DNA from: Bradyrhizobium sp. SZCCHNS1050
Lineage (GTDB): Bacteria > Pseudomonadota > Alphaproteobacteria > Rhizobiales > Xanthobacteraceae
Length of the DNA: 64,000 nucleotides
Assembly (NCBI RefSeq): GCF_032484785.1
Contig: NZ_JAUETR010000001.1
Coordinates: forward strand, 4,157,501 to 4,221,500
Direction: 5' to 3'
Below the pieces are notes generated by a model. The model searched no databases. It saw nothing but the letters and a program-made list of their open reading frames with translations, and was not told the origin of the DNA. This document shows positions 43,847 to 52,256 of the stretch, piece after piece; within the stretch, counting starts at the first letter, position 1, and each line of letters starts with the position of its first letter. The position numbers were made by a program, and so were the translations under genes.

Positions 43847-44668
43847 CTATCGGGCGAGGCCGAGCGAGGCGAGATACGCGGCGCCGGCCTTGACGTGATC
43901 ATGGTTGCGCAGTTCGAGGATCAGGCGCGGATTGGAATTGAGCTTCGCCAGTGCGCGGAACACGGCGACCCAGCGGATGTTGCCTTCGCCCGGCGCCCAG
44001 TGACGGTCGGCGTAGCCATCGGTGTCCTGCAGATGGACATGGGTCAGCATGTTGCCGGCAGCATCAACGTAGTAGTCGACGGGTGGCGCGCCGGTCGAAT
44101 GGTGCGCGTAGTTGGCATGGCCGGTATCGAGCGAGACCCGCACCTTGCTGCTGCCCAGCGCCTTGGCCAGGGTGACGCGGTCCTGCGGATCCTTGTCCTC
44201 GATGTTCTCGATCACGATCTCGCAGTTGGCCTGCTCGGCAGAGGCAATGACGTCGGTCAAGGTCGCCCTGACACGCTCGATCAGCGCCTCGCGATTGTCC
44301 GGCAGCATGTCGATGTTGTTGGCGTCCCACGTCGTGTAGGGCGAGTGGATCACCATCTGCGTGGCGCCGAGAAACTCGGCGACCTCGAGCCCCTGCAGCA
44401 GGCGCTTGGTGACGGCGCGGCGGATCATCGGATCGTGGCTGTCGATCTTGAAGCCCCAGAACGGACCGTGGATGCCGAGCCGGCCGGTGTGGCCCGACAG
44501 CATCGACTTGATTTCCTTGGCGGTGCTGCGCCAGTCGCTGTCGAGAAGGTCCGCGCGGAAGAAGTCCTGGATCTCCAGATCGCGTTGATGTTCGAGCAGC
44601 CAGTCGCAATGCGCGGGAATGGACTTGACGGAGAGGGCGGCGCCGAGCACCGGCAGCGTGGTGGTCAT
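43847..44668 (-). CDS. TIM-barrel sugar isomerase/epimerase-like protein (AP endonuclease family 2)
   Basis: A 273-aa protein of the xylose-isomerase-like TIM-barrel superfamily. Metal-ligand-type residues appear in IHGPFWGFKIDSHD, MVIHSPYTTWD, IVIENIEDKD, VSLDTGHANYAHH and HVHLQDTDGYADRHWAPGEGNI, the order expected for a D-tagatose-3-epimerase or myo-inosose dehydratase-like enzyme. No signal peptide is present. ATG 44668 begins the conserved part. It lies directly upstream of ABC system 2 on the same strand, suggesting the imported substrate contains a sugar or sugar acid (inference). Confidence 0.85.
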   Translation of the reverse strand: MTTTLPVLGAALSVKSIPAHCDWLLEHQRDLEIQDFFRADLLDSDWRSTAKEIKSMLSGHTGRLGIHGPFWGFKIDSHDPMIRRAVTKRLLQGLEVAEFLGATQMVIHSPYTTWDANNIDMLPDNREALIERVRATLTDVIASAEQANCEIVIENIEDKDPQDRVTLAKALGSSKVRVSLDTGHANYAHHSTGAPPVDYYVDAAGNMLTHVHLQDTDGYADRHWAPGEGNIRWVAVFRALAKLNSNPRLILELRNHDHVKAGAAYLASLGLAR

Positions 44669-44896
44669 GTCGAGGAAACCCTTTCGAGGAAGCCCTTGCC
44701 TGCGTGGGGCCCGGCAAGCGCTAGCGGAGTTCGATGACGCGCCCATGAAGGGCTGTGGAGGACGACCGCGACATGTTGTGTCCTCGCGGGCATGAAGGCG
44801 GTCAGCGGATCAATCTCTGGGGTAGTCGCGTGCCGGCTGCTGCTACTTGACGTAGCCGCGGGAATTGCAACAATGCGGCGAAAACGGGGAATTGGG

Positions 44897-46030
44897 ATGA
44901 CGGTACGGCGTGCAATCCTTGGAATGGTTCTTTCGCTCGTGGCGCTGACGATAGGCGCGTTGATTGAGCCTGCGCATGCAAAGGGGCCTTACGGCTCCAT
45001 CTCCGTCGCCGGATGGTCAGGCGGTGCCTACACCGACGACAAGACCGGACGGTTCACGAGCTGCATCGCGAGCGCGAGCTACCAGAGCGGCATCACGTTC
45101 GGTGTGCTTGCAACGCCGACATATGGTTGGGCTCTCGCCTTCATCCATCCGGGCTGGGCGCTATCCCCCGGGCAAAAGTTTCCGATCGTTCTGAGCTTTG
45201 ACGGAAAGGCGTCGTACAATGTCGAAGGCGCGGTCTGGACGGCCAACATGGTCGCCGTGCCAATGCCGAACGACTCCACCCTGATCAAGGCGTTCCGCGC
45301 CGCGCGGACGATGTCGGCCTTCGCGCAGGGCAACCTGTTCCAGTTCAATCTGAACGGCACGGCCGTGCTGATGCCCACGCTTGCCAATTGTGTGCGCGTG
45401 ATCAACGCCGGCGGGCTGGCCGCCGCGACCAATTTCAACGCTCAGCCGGCGGCGGCGTCAGTGCAGCGTCCGGCGGCGCCGCAGGCCGCGGCTGCGCCGA
45501 CGGCCAGCGCGCCGCCACAGCGGATGTCGGAGGACTCTCCCGAGCTGCAATTGGAAGCGATGCAGATCGCCTCCAACTTCATCCTCAAGGCCTCGCTGTC
45601 GCATCCGGCCATTCTGGGCGGAGGCGAGCGGCCGGTGTGGCTGACTTCGGGCGGGGTCGCCTGGAAGGCGGACAACGCCACCGGCTTCGTTCGCATCGTG
45701 CCGCCGCAGCGCAATGTCGACGGCCTGGAAGTCGCAGCCACGATCATCGGCAACGATGCGCGCGACTGCAAGGGCAAGTTCATCTCGGCGCGCAACAGCG
45801 AGCTGGTCGACAGCGCCGTCGTGTTCCGCGGCATGTCCTCCTGCGAGGACAGCGAGAAGTCGGATATCGCCGAGTACTTCATCTTCCCGCGCAAGACCGG
45901 CGGCTTCGTGCTGTTTTCGGTCGTCACGCCCACCAAGCCGGTCGGTGGCGGCGGTGGCCAGCAGCTGCAGACGCGCGAGGAAGCCAACGCCAATTTCCGC
46001 AAGGCGGCCTACACGTCGATCGGCAAGTAG
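44897..46030 (+). CDS. Secreted protein of unknown function
   Basis: A 377-aa protein with a Sec signal peptide (MTVRRAILGMVLSLVALTIGALIEPAHA) and two parts separated by an Ala/Pro/Gln-rich linker (residues ~185-215). The N-terminal part (GPYGSISVAGWSGGAYTDDKTGRFTSCIASASYQSGITFGV) contains a Cys pair and a motif seen in uncharacterised rhizobial exported proteins. The C-terminal part (LTSGGVAWKADNATGFVRIVPP ... RDCKGKFISARNSELVDSAVVFRGMSSCEDSEKSDIAEYFIFPRKTGG) has two further cysteines that may form a disulfide. GGGGAATTGGG precedes ATG 44897. Function is unknown. Confidence 0.8.
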   Translation: MTVRRAILGMVLSLVALTIGALIEPAHAKGPYGSISVAGWSGGAYTDDKTGRFTSCIASASYQSGITFGVLATPTYGWALAFIHPGWALSPGQKFPIVLSFDGKASYNVEGAVWTANMVAVPMPNDSTLIKAFRAARTMSAFAQGNLFQFNLNGTAVLMPTLANCVRVINAGGLAAATNFNAQPAAASVQRPAAPQAAAAPTASAPPQRMSEDSPELQLEAMQIASNFILKASLSHPAILGGGERPVWLTSGGVAWKADNATGFVRIVPPQRNVDGLEVAATIIGNDARDCKGKFISARNSELVDSAVVFRGMSSCEDSEKSDIAEYFIFPRKTGGFVLFSVVTPTKPVGGGGGQQLQTREEANANFRKAAYTSIGK

Positions 46031-46060
46031 GCCACTTCCATTCGCGGAGCCGTCAGCGGC

Positions 46061-46705
46061 TCACCCGCGCACCCGCTTGGGGCGCCTGATCGCGCGCACC
46101 TTGCCGCTGTCGCCGCCGCCGCAATACAGCGTCTCGCCTCCGTCGGATTCCATGCCGGAGACGCCGGTGCCGGCGGGCATGTCGAGCTGGTCGAGCACCT
46201 CGCCGGTCTCGGGATCGATGCGCCTGATGTCGCTGACGTCGTCTTCCCAGGTGCCGTGCCAGAGCTCGCCATCGACCCAGGTGACGCCGGTGACGAAGCG
46301 CGTGCACGGGATGCTGCGCAGGATCTCTCCGGTCGCAGGGTCGATCTGGTGGATCTTGCGATCGCGATAGGCGCCGACCCAGAGCGACCCCTCGGCCCAG
46401 GCGAGCCCGGAGTCGCCGCCGCCCGAGGGCGCCGGGATCGTCGCGAGCACGCGGCCATTCTCGGGATCGACCTTGTGAATGCGATCTTCCGCGATCTGAT
46501 AGAGGTGCCGGCCGTCGAACGCCGTGCCGGCGTGAGAGGGGAGATCGAGCGACTTCCGCACCGTGCCGTCGGCCGGATCGAACGCCTTGATGCTGCTGCC
46601 GGTCGCGATCCACACCTGCCGGCCGTCATAGCTGACGCCGTTGACGCGCCCGGCGTCGTCGAAGGGGCCGTACTCGTGAATGATCTCTGCGGCTGCTCGT
46701 GTCAT
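46061..46705 (-). CDS. Beta-propeller (virginiamycin B lyase/SMP-30-like) protein
   Basis: A 214-aa cytoplasmic protein composed of repeated blades, each ending in a pattern like I-x-x-x-D-P-x-x-G-x-V/I (SIKAFDPADGTVRKSL, RIHKVDPENGRVLATI, KIHQIDPATGEILRSI, DIRRIDPETGEVLDQL). About five blades are visible. Related to glutamine-cyclotransferase and Vgb-like propellers; the reaction is unknown. ATG 46705 has AGAGG nine bases upstream; ATG 46714 is also possible. It follows the regulator gene on the same strand, 33 bases away. Confidence 0.8.
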   Translation of the reverse strand: MTRAAAEIIHEYGPFDDAGRVNGVSYDGRQVWIATGSSIKAFDPADGTVRKSLDLPSHAGTAFDGRHLYQIAEDRIHKVDPENGRVLATIPAPSGGGDSGLAWAEGSLWVGAYRDRKIHQIDPATGEILRSIPCTRFVTGVTWVDGELWHGTWEDDVSDIRRIDPETGEVLDQLDMPAGTGVSGMESDGGETLYCGGGDSGKVRAIRRPKRVRG

Positions 46706-46737
46706 GCCTGCCATCCTCTGCTTCCGATGGACCCACG

Positions 46738-47958
46738 CTAGTCGAGCGACGACCACGCCGGGAGTAACAACGCAGTCGCGAATTCCGGCACGACCGGGCA
46801 GGTCCAGCGTTGCGCGCGGCCGCGGCCGAACGACTGCACCTTGCTCGATGATGCGAGCTCATCGAGGGCACGCTGCACCGTCCGCTGGCTCGCGCCCAGC
46901 GCCAGCGCAAGGGCGGAGCTCGACCATGCCTCACCGTCGGCGAGGCAAGCAAGCACCGTGGCATTCTCGTCCTCGACCGGCTGTGCCAGTACGACGACGT
47001 CGTGATCGCGACGCGGCACCAGGGCAAAGCCGTCTCGCGTGGCATTGATCTCGGCCAAGCCATGGAGCAGCTGGCGCAACCGTCCGATCTCGACGCGCAG
47101 GCGGGCGCGGTGCGACTCGTCGGCTTCCTTGCCGTGGAATGCGTGCGCGATCAGCGCGGCCCGCGGCACACCATCGGGGACCCCCTCGGCCAGCCGCCGG
47201 GCGAGTGCAAACAGCACCGGCCGCCGCGCCAGCGGCACGATCCGGCTCCCCTGACGTACCGCCAATCGGCAGGCATCGACGATCAGCCGGTCCGACCGGA
47301 ACAGCGCCTCGACATCGTCGAGCTGTAGCAGTCGCTGCTCGCCGCGCAGGATCATCCGCGCCGCCGGTGCCGACAGAGCCGACGAGGCCCGCTCGATCTC
47401 CGCCTGAAGCTCCGGGATGCGGGCCTGCCGCGCCGACCGCGTCGCGCGTTCGAGCGCCGATCGCGCGGTCTTTGTTTGCAGCCGGCGCAAGGCCAGGCCG
47501 GCTACGATCAGCTCGTAGATCGTGCGGGCCGCCGGCAGCAGCGGCGAGGGATCGAGCTCGGCGAGGCCTCGCTCGGCGTCATCGAGCTGCCCGACCAGGA
47601 CCATGCGGCGGATCTCGAGGCTGCGCGCATAGGCGGCATTGGCGCGGTCGCCGTGCTGCTCCAGCGTTTCACGCGCCGCCGCGAGCGACTTCGTCGGCCA
47701 GCCGAGATCGCGCGCCGCGAGCGCGATCTCGGCCTCTGCGACGGCGCAGCGGGCGCGGGCCAGCACGGCCCTGGGCCCAAAGCTTCGCGCGGCCTGCCGC
47801 AGCAGCGCCTTCGCACGCCCGAAATCGCCAAGCCGCGCCATCGCAATACCGCGCAACGCCAGCGCCGGCGGATCATCGCGCAATGCGACGCGGTTCAATG
47901 CGCCGAGCGGGTCGCCGGCGGCGAGCGCCTGCGCCGCCGCCGAGATCAGCGAGTCCAT
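46738..47958 (-). CDS. Putative transcriptional regulator with helical repeats and winged helix
   Basis: A 406-aa protein without a named family that I can assign. Residues ~1-190 are Ala/Leu/Arg-rich helices like TPR repeats (ALALRGIAMARLGDFGRAKALLRQAARSFG). Residues ~265-320 (RAALIAHAFHGKEADESHRARLRVEIGRLRQLLHGLAEINATRDGFAL) resemble an OmpR/BTAD-like winged helix. The C-terminal ~60 residues (ALALALGASQRTVQRALDELASSSKVQSFGRGRAQRWTC) form a second helix-turn-helix. It is divergent from the DUF899 gene and probably controls it (inference). Confidence 0.75.
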   Translation of the reverse strand: MDSLISAAAQALAAGDPLGALNRVALRDDPPALALRGIAMARLGDFGRAKALLRQAARSFGPRAVLARARCAVAEAEIALAARDLGWPTKSLAAARETLEQHGDRANAAYARSLEIRRMVLVGQLDDAERGLAELDPSPLLPAARTIYELIVAGLALRRLQTKTARSALERATRSARQARIPELQAEIERASSALSAPAARMILRGEQRLLQLDDVEALFRSDRLIVDACRLAVRQGSRIVPLARRPVLFALARRLAEGVPDGVPRAALIAHAFHGKEADESHRARLRVEIGRLRQLLHGLAEINATRDGFALVPRRDHDVVVLAQPVEDENATVLACLADGEAWSSSALALALGASQRTVQRALDELASSSKVQSFGRGRAQRWTCPVVPEFATALLLPAWSSLD

Positions 47959-48045
47959 GCAAATCCCGCCATACTTGTCACTCCCGGTCGCTCTCCTGCC
48001 GATCCTAGTCTGAGCTGCGGTCAACACGCAAAAAGGATGACGACC

Positions 48046-48807
48046 ATGACCATGCATATCACCGGAACGCGCGAAGATTGGTTGAAGGCCCGGCTCGACC
48101 TGCTGCAAGCCGAGAAGGAACTCACTCGCCGCAGCGACGAGCTGGCGGAGCGCCGTCAGGCCATGCCATGGGTGCGCGTCGACAAGGCCTATCGCTTTGA
48201 CACCGAAGACGGGCCGGCGACGCTGCCCGACCTGTTCAAGGGCCGCTCGCAGCTGCTCGTCTATCACTTCATGTTCGGCCCCGACTTCCAGGCCGGCTGC
48301 CCATCCTGCTCGATGATTGCCGACGGCTTCAACGGCTTCCAGGTCCATCTCGCCAATCACGACGTGATGCTGTGGGCGGTGTCACGCGCGCCGCTGGCGA
48401 AGCTGAAGGCCTACAAGGCGCGGATGGGATGGTCCTTCCCATGGGCGTCATCGGCGAGCAGCGACTTCAATTTCGACTTCAACGTCGCGATCACCGAGGA
48501 GCAGCAGCGCCAGGGCGGCAGCGAGTACAATTATCGCACCAGTCCTCCGCTCGGGACATCGGACGTGCCGGCGATGGTGGCGGAGATTGCCGCGGGCGCC
48601 GGGACCGACGGCGCCACGTTCATGCGCGATCGTCCGGGCATGAGCGCCTTCGTCCTCGAGGATGGGGACGTCTATCACACCTATTCGAGCTATGCCCGCG
48701 GCCTCGACGGCCTGTGGGGTGCCTATCAATGGCTCGACCGTGCGCCCAAGGGACGCAACGAGCAGGGCGTCTGGTGGCGCCGCCGCGACGAATACGGCAA
48801 GCGCTGA
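48046..48807 (+). CDS. DUF899 thioredoxin-like protein
   Basis: A 253-aa soluble protein of the DUF899 family. WVRVDKAYRFDTEDGPATLPDLFKGRSQLLVYHFMFGPDFQAGCPSCSMIADGFNG shows a thioredoxin-like fold with C85-P-S-C88. VYHTYSSYARGLDGLWGAYQWLDRAPKGRNE is the C-terminal family block. A dithiol oxidoreductase or peroxidase-like role is suggested, but not proven for this family. AAAAGG lies nine bases before ATG 48046 but directly against ATG 48037, so 48046 is preferred. It is followed after 15 bases by a small membrane-protein gene and is divergent from a regulator. Confidence 0.9.
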   Translation: MTMHITGTREDWLKARLDLLQAEKELTRRSDELAERRQAMPWVRVDKAYRFDTEDGPATLPDLFKGRSQLLVYHFMFGPDFQAGCPSCSMIADGFNGFQVHLANHDVMLWAVSRAPLAKLKAYKARMGWSFPWASSASSDFNFDFNVAITEEQQRQGGSEYNYRTSPPLGTSDVPAMVAEIAAGAGTDGATFMRDRPGMSAFVLEDGDVYHTYSSYARGLDGLWGAYQWLDRAPKGRNEQGVWWRRRDEYGKR

Positions 48808-48822
48808 CGACGGAGCGGAGCC

Positions 48823-49110
48823 ATGGCGTTCTTCCCGATCAGGATGCGCGCGATGCCCGGCATCGCCACTGGTCTCCGCTACGCGGCGGCGCCGACCTTC
48901 GCGCTGATGGCGGTGCTGAACGCCATGGCCCGTGACGGCCGTTCAGACGTGATCTGCTCGGCCATGCCGGCGGGCGCACCGCTCGGCGACATGACCGTGA
49001 TGTACCTCCTGATGAGCGCGTTTCATCTGGTGCCGTGGTTGAGGCGCATGGGGCGGGGCATCACGGGTGCGCGGTCCGACGACGTTCGCGTGCGGCAGCC
49101 TAGGAGTTAA
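48823..49110 (+). CDS. Small membrane protein downstream of DUF899 gene
   Basis: A 95-aa protein with two probable membrane segments (GLRYAAAPTFALMAVLNAMA and MTVMYLLMSAFHLVPWL) and a basic C-terminus. CGGAG precedes the ATG. It starts 15 bases after the DUF899 gene, so it is likely co-transcribed. No domain is recognised. Confidence 0.65.
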   Translation: MAFFPIRMRAMPGIATGLRYAAAPTFALMAVLNAMARDGRSDVICSAMPAGAPLGDMTVMYLLMSAFHLVPWLRRMGRGITGARSDDVRVRQPRS

Positions 49111-49414
49111 TTGTCGAGCAGCTTTGCTCGCGGAGAGAGACCCCTCACCCGAGCGGGCCTGCAGAGGGGCCGGCGATGCCCTCTCCCACAAGGGGCGAGG
49201 GCACTGTACCGCGCAGTCTTGCCGTGGCGATTTTGGAAGGATACAGCTCGCGATTTCAAGTCAGTACGGTGCCCGTTACTGCGCCTTCTCCCCTTGTGGG
49301 AGAGGGCATGTAGGACAGCGCGACAATCTCACTCGGGTGAGGGGCATGTCTCTGCATCCATCACCGAAAATTGAGAGCGTTCAGCCGAACCAACGCATAG
49401 CCGACGAAGAGAGC
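49111..49414. other. 304-base gap filled by palindromic repeats
   Basis: No gene is seen. Most of the stretch (49141-49344) is a nested inverted repeat described separately. The remainder (49345-49414) precedes the end of the leftward ABC ATPase gene and shows no clear terminator. Confidence 0.6.
49141..49344. repeat. Nested inverted-repeat element (REP/BIME-like)
   Basis: The outer arms CCCCTCACCCGAG (49141-49153) and CTCGGGTGAGGGG (49332-49344) are exact complements. The inner arms, 49178-49202 and 49283-49307, match at 23 of 25 positions and share the CTCTCCC-CTTGT-GGGAGAG core with the repeat at 36647-36730. The whole can fold as a long interrupted hairpin. It separates the DUF899 operon from the convergent ABC transporter. 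Confidence 0.75.
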
Positions 49415-50200
49415 TCACGCCTCCGCCGCGACCTTCAGCGCCTCGGCGCGGATCTCCTCGACCAGCCGCTCCTTGAGCGCGACGAACTCCGGCGAGGTCT
49501 TGATCTTGTAGGAGCGGGGATGCGGCAGCTCGATCTTGATGTCGGCCTTGATGCGGCCCGGGCGGGCGCTCATCACCAGCACGCGGCTGCCAAGGAAGAT
49601 CGCCTCCTCGATATCGTGGGTGACGAACAGCACCGTCTTCTGGTCGCGCTCCCAGATGCCGAGCAGCATCTCCTGCATCAGCACGCGGGTCTGGTTGTCG
49701 AGCGCGCCGAACGGCTCGTCGAGCAGCAGGATTTTGGGATCATTGGCGAGCGCCCGCGCGATCGCGCAGCGCTGCTGCATGCCGCCGGAGAGCTGCTTGG
49801 GCCAATGGTTCTCGAAACCCTTCAGGCCGATCTGCTGGATGAAGCGGTCGGCGACGGCGTTGCGCTTGTCCTCAGGCACGCCGCGCTCGCGCAGGCCGAA
49901 GGCGATGTTCTCACGCACGGTGAGCCAGGGAAACAGCGTGTAGGACTGGAACACCATGCCGCGGTCAGCGCCGGGTCCGGTCACCTCGCGGCCGTCGAGC
50001 AGCACCTTGCCGCTCGTCGGATGATCGAGCCCGGCGACGATGCGCAGCAGGGTCGACTTGCCGCAGCCGGAGGGGCCGAGGATGGTGACGAAATCGTTGT
50101 TGCCGATGGTGAGCGCGACCGGCTCCAGCGCGCGCGTCGGCGCGTGGCCCTGGCGGGCCGGGAACGTGCGTGAGACCTTGTCGATGACGAGCGTGGTCAT
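49415..50200 (-). CDS. TauB/SsuB-type ABC transporter ATPase linked to hut genes
   Basis: A 261-aa ATP-binding subunit of the nitrate/sulfonate/taurine class: Walker A GPSGCGKSTLLR, Q-loop VFQSYTLFPWLT, signature SGGMQQRCAIARAL, Walker B ILLLDEPFGALD, H-loop VTHDIEEA. The start overlaps the permease stop (ATGA). The substrate is not set by sequence. Its operon position after hutF-hutC suggests a histidine-related compound rather than a sulfonate. Confidence 0.92.
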   Translation of the reverse strand: MTTLVIDKVSRTFPARQGHAPTRALEPVALTIGNNDFVTILGPSGCGKSTLLRIVAGLDHPTSGKVLLDGREVTGPGADRGMVFQSYTLFPWLTVRENIAFGLRERGVPEDKRNAVADRFIQQIGLKGFENHWPKQLSGGMQQRCAIARALANDPKILLLDEPFGALDNQTRVLMQEMLLGIWERDQKTVLFVTHDIEEAIFLGSRVLVMSARPGRIKADIKIELPHPRSYKIKTSPEFVALKERLVEEIRAEALKVAAEA

Positions 50201-50973
50201 GCGAGCTTCCACGGGAACAGCCAGGCGTTGAATGCCTTGAACAGGAAATCCGAGATCAGCCCGATCAGGCCGATGATGATGATGCCGAAGATGATCTGTC
50301 CGGTGTTGAGCAGCGCCTGGCTGTCGGTGATCATGTGGCCGATGCCGGAGGACGAGCCGATCAGTTCGGCGACGATGACATAGGTCCAGGCCCAGCCGAG
50401 CACGAGCCGCAGGATCTCGGCAATCTCAGGCGCAGCCGACGGCAGCAGCACGCGCGCGATGATGCCGCGATCGCCGGCGCCGAGCGTGTAGGCGGCTTCG
50501 ACGAGGTCGCGCCGTGTGTTGCCGACGGTGACGGTGATCATCAGGATGATCTGGAACACCGAGCCGATGAAGATGATCAGCAGCTTCTGCAACTCGCCGA
50601 TGCCGGCCCACAGGATCAGGAGCGGGATGAAAGCGGAGGCGGGCAGATAACGCGCGAACGAGACGAACGGCTCGAGGAACGCCTCGATCGGCTTGTAGGC
50701 ACCCATCAGGAGGCCGAGCGGAACGGCGATGATGGCCGCGAGCACGAAACCGCCGACGACGCGCCAGACGGTCATGCCGATGTCGGTGAGGAAGCCGAAC
50801 TTGACCAGCAGGTCCCAGCCCTCGCGCAGCATGGTCAAGGGATCTGCCAGGAACGTCTTCGGCACATAGCCGCCAACCGTCGCCAGCGACCACGCCGCGA
50901 CGAACACGACGAAGAAGGCAAGGCCGAGCGCGGTTCTCGATCTGGCGCTGACGGGTTCGAGAGGTCGGATCAC
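50197..50973 (-). CDS. TauC/SsuC-type ABC transporter permease linked to hut genes
   Basis: A 258-aa inner-membrane permease, BPD_transp_1 family. FLTDIGMTVWRVVGGFVLAAIIAVPLGLLMGAYKPIEAFLEPFVSFARYLPASAFIPLLILWAGIGE is the SsuC-like block, and EAAYTLGAGDRGIIARVLLPSAAPEIAEILRL the EAA loop. It starts at GTG 50973. A 13-base-arm palindromic repeat separates it from the binding-protein gene upstream. Confidence 0.92.
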   Translation of the reverse strand: MIRPLEPVSARSRTALGLAFFVVFVAAWSLATVGGYVPKTFLADPLTMLREGWDLLVKFGFLTDIGMTVWRVVGGFVLAAIIAVPLGLLMGAYKPIEAFLEPFVSFARYLPASAFIPLLILWAGIGELQKLLIIFIGSVFQIILMITVTVGNTRRDLVEAAYTLGAGDRGIIARVLLPSAAPEIAEILRLVLGWAWTYVIVAELIGSSSGIGHMITDSQALLNTGQIIFGIIIIGLIGLISDFLFKAFNAWLFPWKLA

Positions 50974-51075
50974 GGATCGGGCTTTCGTGTTGGGTGCGGC
51001 TCGCGAGGGGGTGGGCCGCTCATGTTGAGTTGGCTTCGGAATACGCTGCTCAATATCGGGCAGGATGCCTCAACA

Positions 51076-51159
51076 CCGTCATTGCGAGGAGCGAAGCGAC
51101 GAAGCAATCCAGAGTCTCACGCTGGGCCCTGGATTGCTTCGCTTCGCTCGCAATGACGG
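51076..51159. repeat. Alphaproteobacterial palindromic repeat
   Basis: Arms CCGTCATTGCGAG (51076-51088) and CTCGCAATGACGG (51147-51159) are exact complements, as are GAAGCAATCCAG (51101-51112) and CTGGATTGCTTC (51129-51140), enclosing about 16 bases. This is the common intergenic element of Bradyrhizobium and relatives. It lies between the binding-protein and permease genes and may act as a processing site giving different levels of the two messages. Confidence 0.85.
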
Positions 51160-51183
51160 ATCGTGCGGGGCACGCTTCAGCGC

Positions 51184-52128
51184 CTACTTGATGAAGCTCG
51201 CATCATACAGATCCTCGATCTTCGGGATCTGCTTGATGATGCCGACCTCGAGCAGGAGCTCGGCCGCGTCCTTGTTGAAGGTCTTGAACTCCGTTTCAAA
51301 GAACTTCTGGCTCGCGGCCTTGTCCTGCCAGCGCAGATACTTCGCGGAGTTGCCGAACTGCTCAGCCGTCTGCTTCACGTCGGCACCCATGATCTCATAG
51401 GCCTTGGCCTGGTCCTTGGCGATCATGTCCAACGCCTCGAAATAGCTGTCGGCGAGCGCCTTGGCGGCCTTCGGATTCTCGGACAGGAACTTCGGTGTGC
51501 AGCCGAAGGTGTCCATCACCATCGGATAATCCAGGGTGGTGGCGATGATCTTGCCCTTGTCAGGGGCAGCTCGGACGGTCGACAGATACGGCTCGTAGGT
51601 CATCGCCGCATCGTTCTGGCCGGAGACGAAGGCCTGCGCAGCGGCGGCCGGCTCCAGGTTCACGATGGTGACGTCCTTCACCGTGAGGCCGTTCTTCTTG
51701 AGCATCCAGGCCAGCCCGAAATAGGGCGAGGTGCCGGGCGCGGATGCTGCGACGGTCTTGCCCTTGAGGTCCTTGATGGAGGCGATGTCGTTGCGCACGG
51801 CCATGCCGTCGGCGCCGTAGCTCTTGTCGAGCTGGAAGATCTGCTTGGTGGCGACGCCGTTGGCGTTCCAGGAGATCCAGGTCTCGACCGTGGTCGCCGC
51901 GCACTGCACGTCTCCAGCGGCGATGGCGAGGTGGCGATCCTTCTGCGGGATCTTCTTGATGGTGACGTCGAGGCCGTTCTTCTTGAAGATGCCGGCTTCC
52001 TTCGCCAAGGTCAGCGGCGCAAAACCGGTCCAGCCGGAAATGCCGATACCGACCTTGACGTCGTCGGCATAGGCGGTCGTCGAGGCCAGGAGCGCGGCAG
52101 TTACTGCGAGTAGCCCAAATCTGCGCAT
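51184..52128 (-). CDS. TauA/SsuA-type periplasmic binding protein linked to hut genes
   Basis: A 314-aa NMT1/THI5-like solute-binding protein with a Sec signal peptide (MRRFGLLAVTAALLASTTAYA). VGIGISGWTGFAPLTLAKEAGIFKKNGLDVTIKKI is the family N-terminus, and YFGLAWMLKKNGLTVKDVTIVNLEPAAAAQAFVSGQNDAAMTYEPYL the central block. AAGGA is eight bases before ATG 52128. It lies 128 bases downstream of hutC on the same strand, so it may belong to the hut regulon. The ligand is unknown; urocanate, histidine or another imidazole is possible. Confidence 0.9.
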   Translation of the reverse strand: MRRFGLLAVTAALLASTTAYADDVKVGIGISGWTGFAPLTLAKEAGIFKKNGLDVTIKKIPQKDRHLAIAAGDVQCAATTVETWISWNANGVATKQIFQLDKSYGADGMAVRNDIASIKDLKGKTVAASAPGTSPYFGLAWMLKKNGLTVKDVTIVNLEPAAAAQAFVSGQNDAAMTYEPYLSTVRAAPDKGKIIATTLDYPMVMDTFGCTPKFLSENPKAAKALADSYFEALDMIAKDQAKAYEIMGADVKQTAEQFGNSAKYLRWQDKAASQKFFETEFKTFNKDAAELLLEVGIIKQIPKIEDLYDASFIK

Positions 52129-52256
52129 CGTCATCGTCCTTTGCTGTGAGAAGAAAGCCCTTCGTGCGGCTCGCAGCCGTGATGGCTGCGATCTCCGCTC
52201 ATCTCTGCAAGCGTGCTTGCAAATCCCATGCTCAGTTCGGGCGCGGGTGAGCTGTC

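Noticed and set aside
49415..52128. Naming the transporter ssuABC or tauABC
   Set aside because: The subunits match that class, but no sulfonatase or taurine dioxygenase gene is near, and the context is histidine degradation. Gene symbols were left blank.
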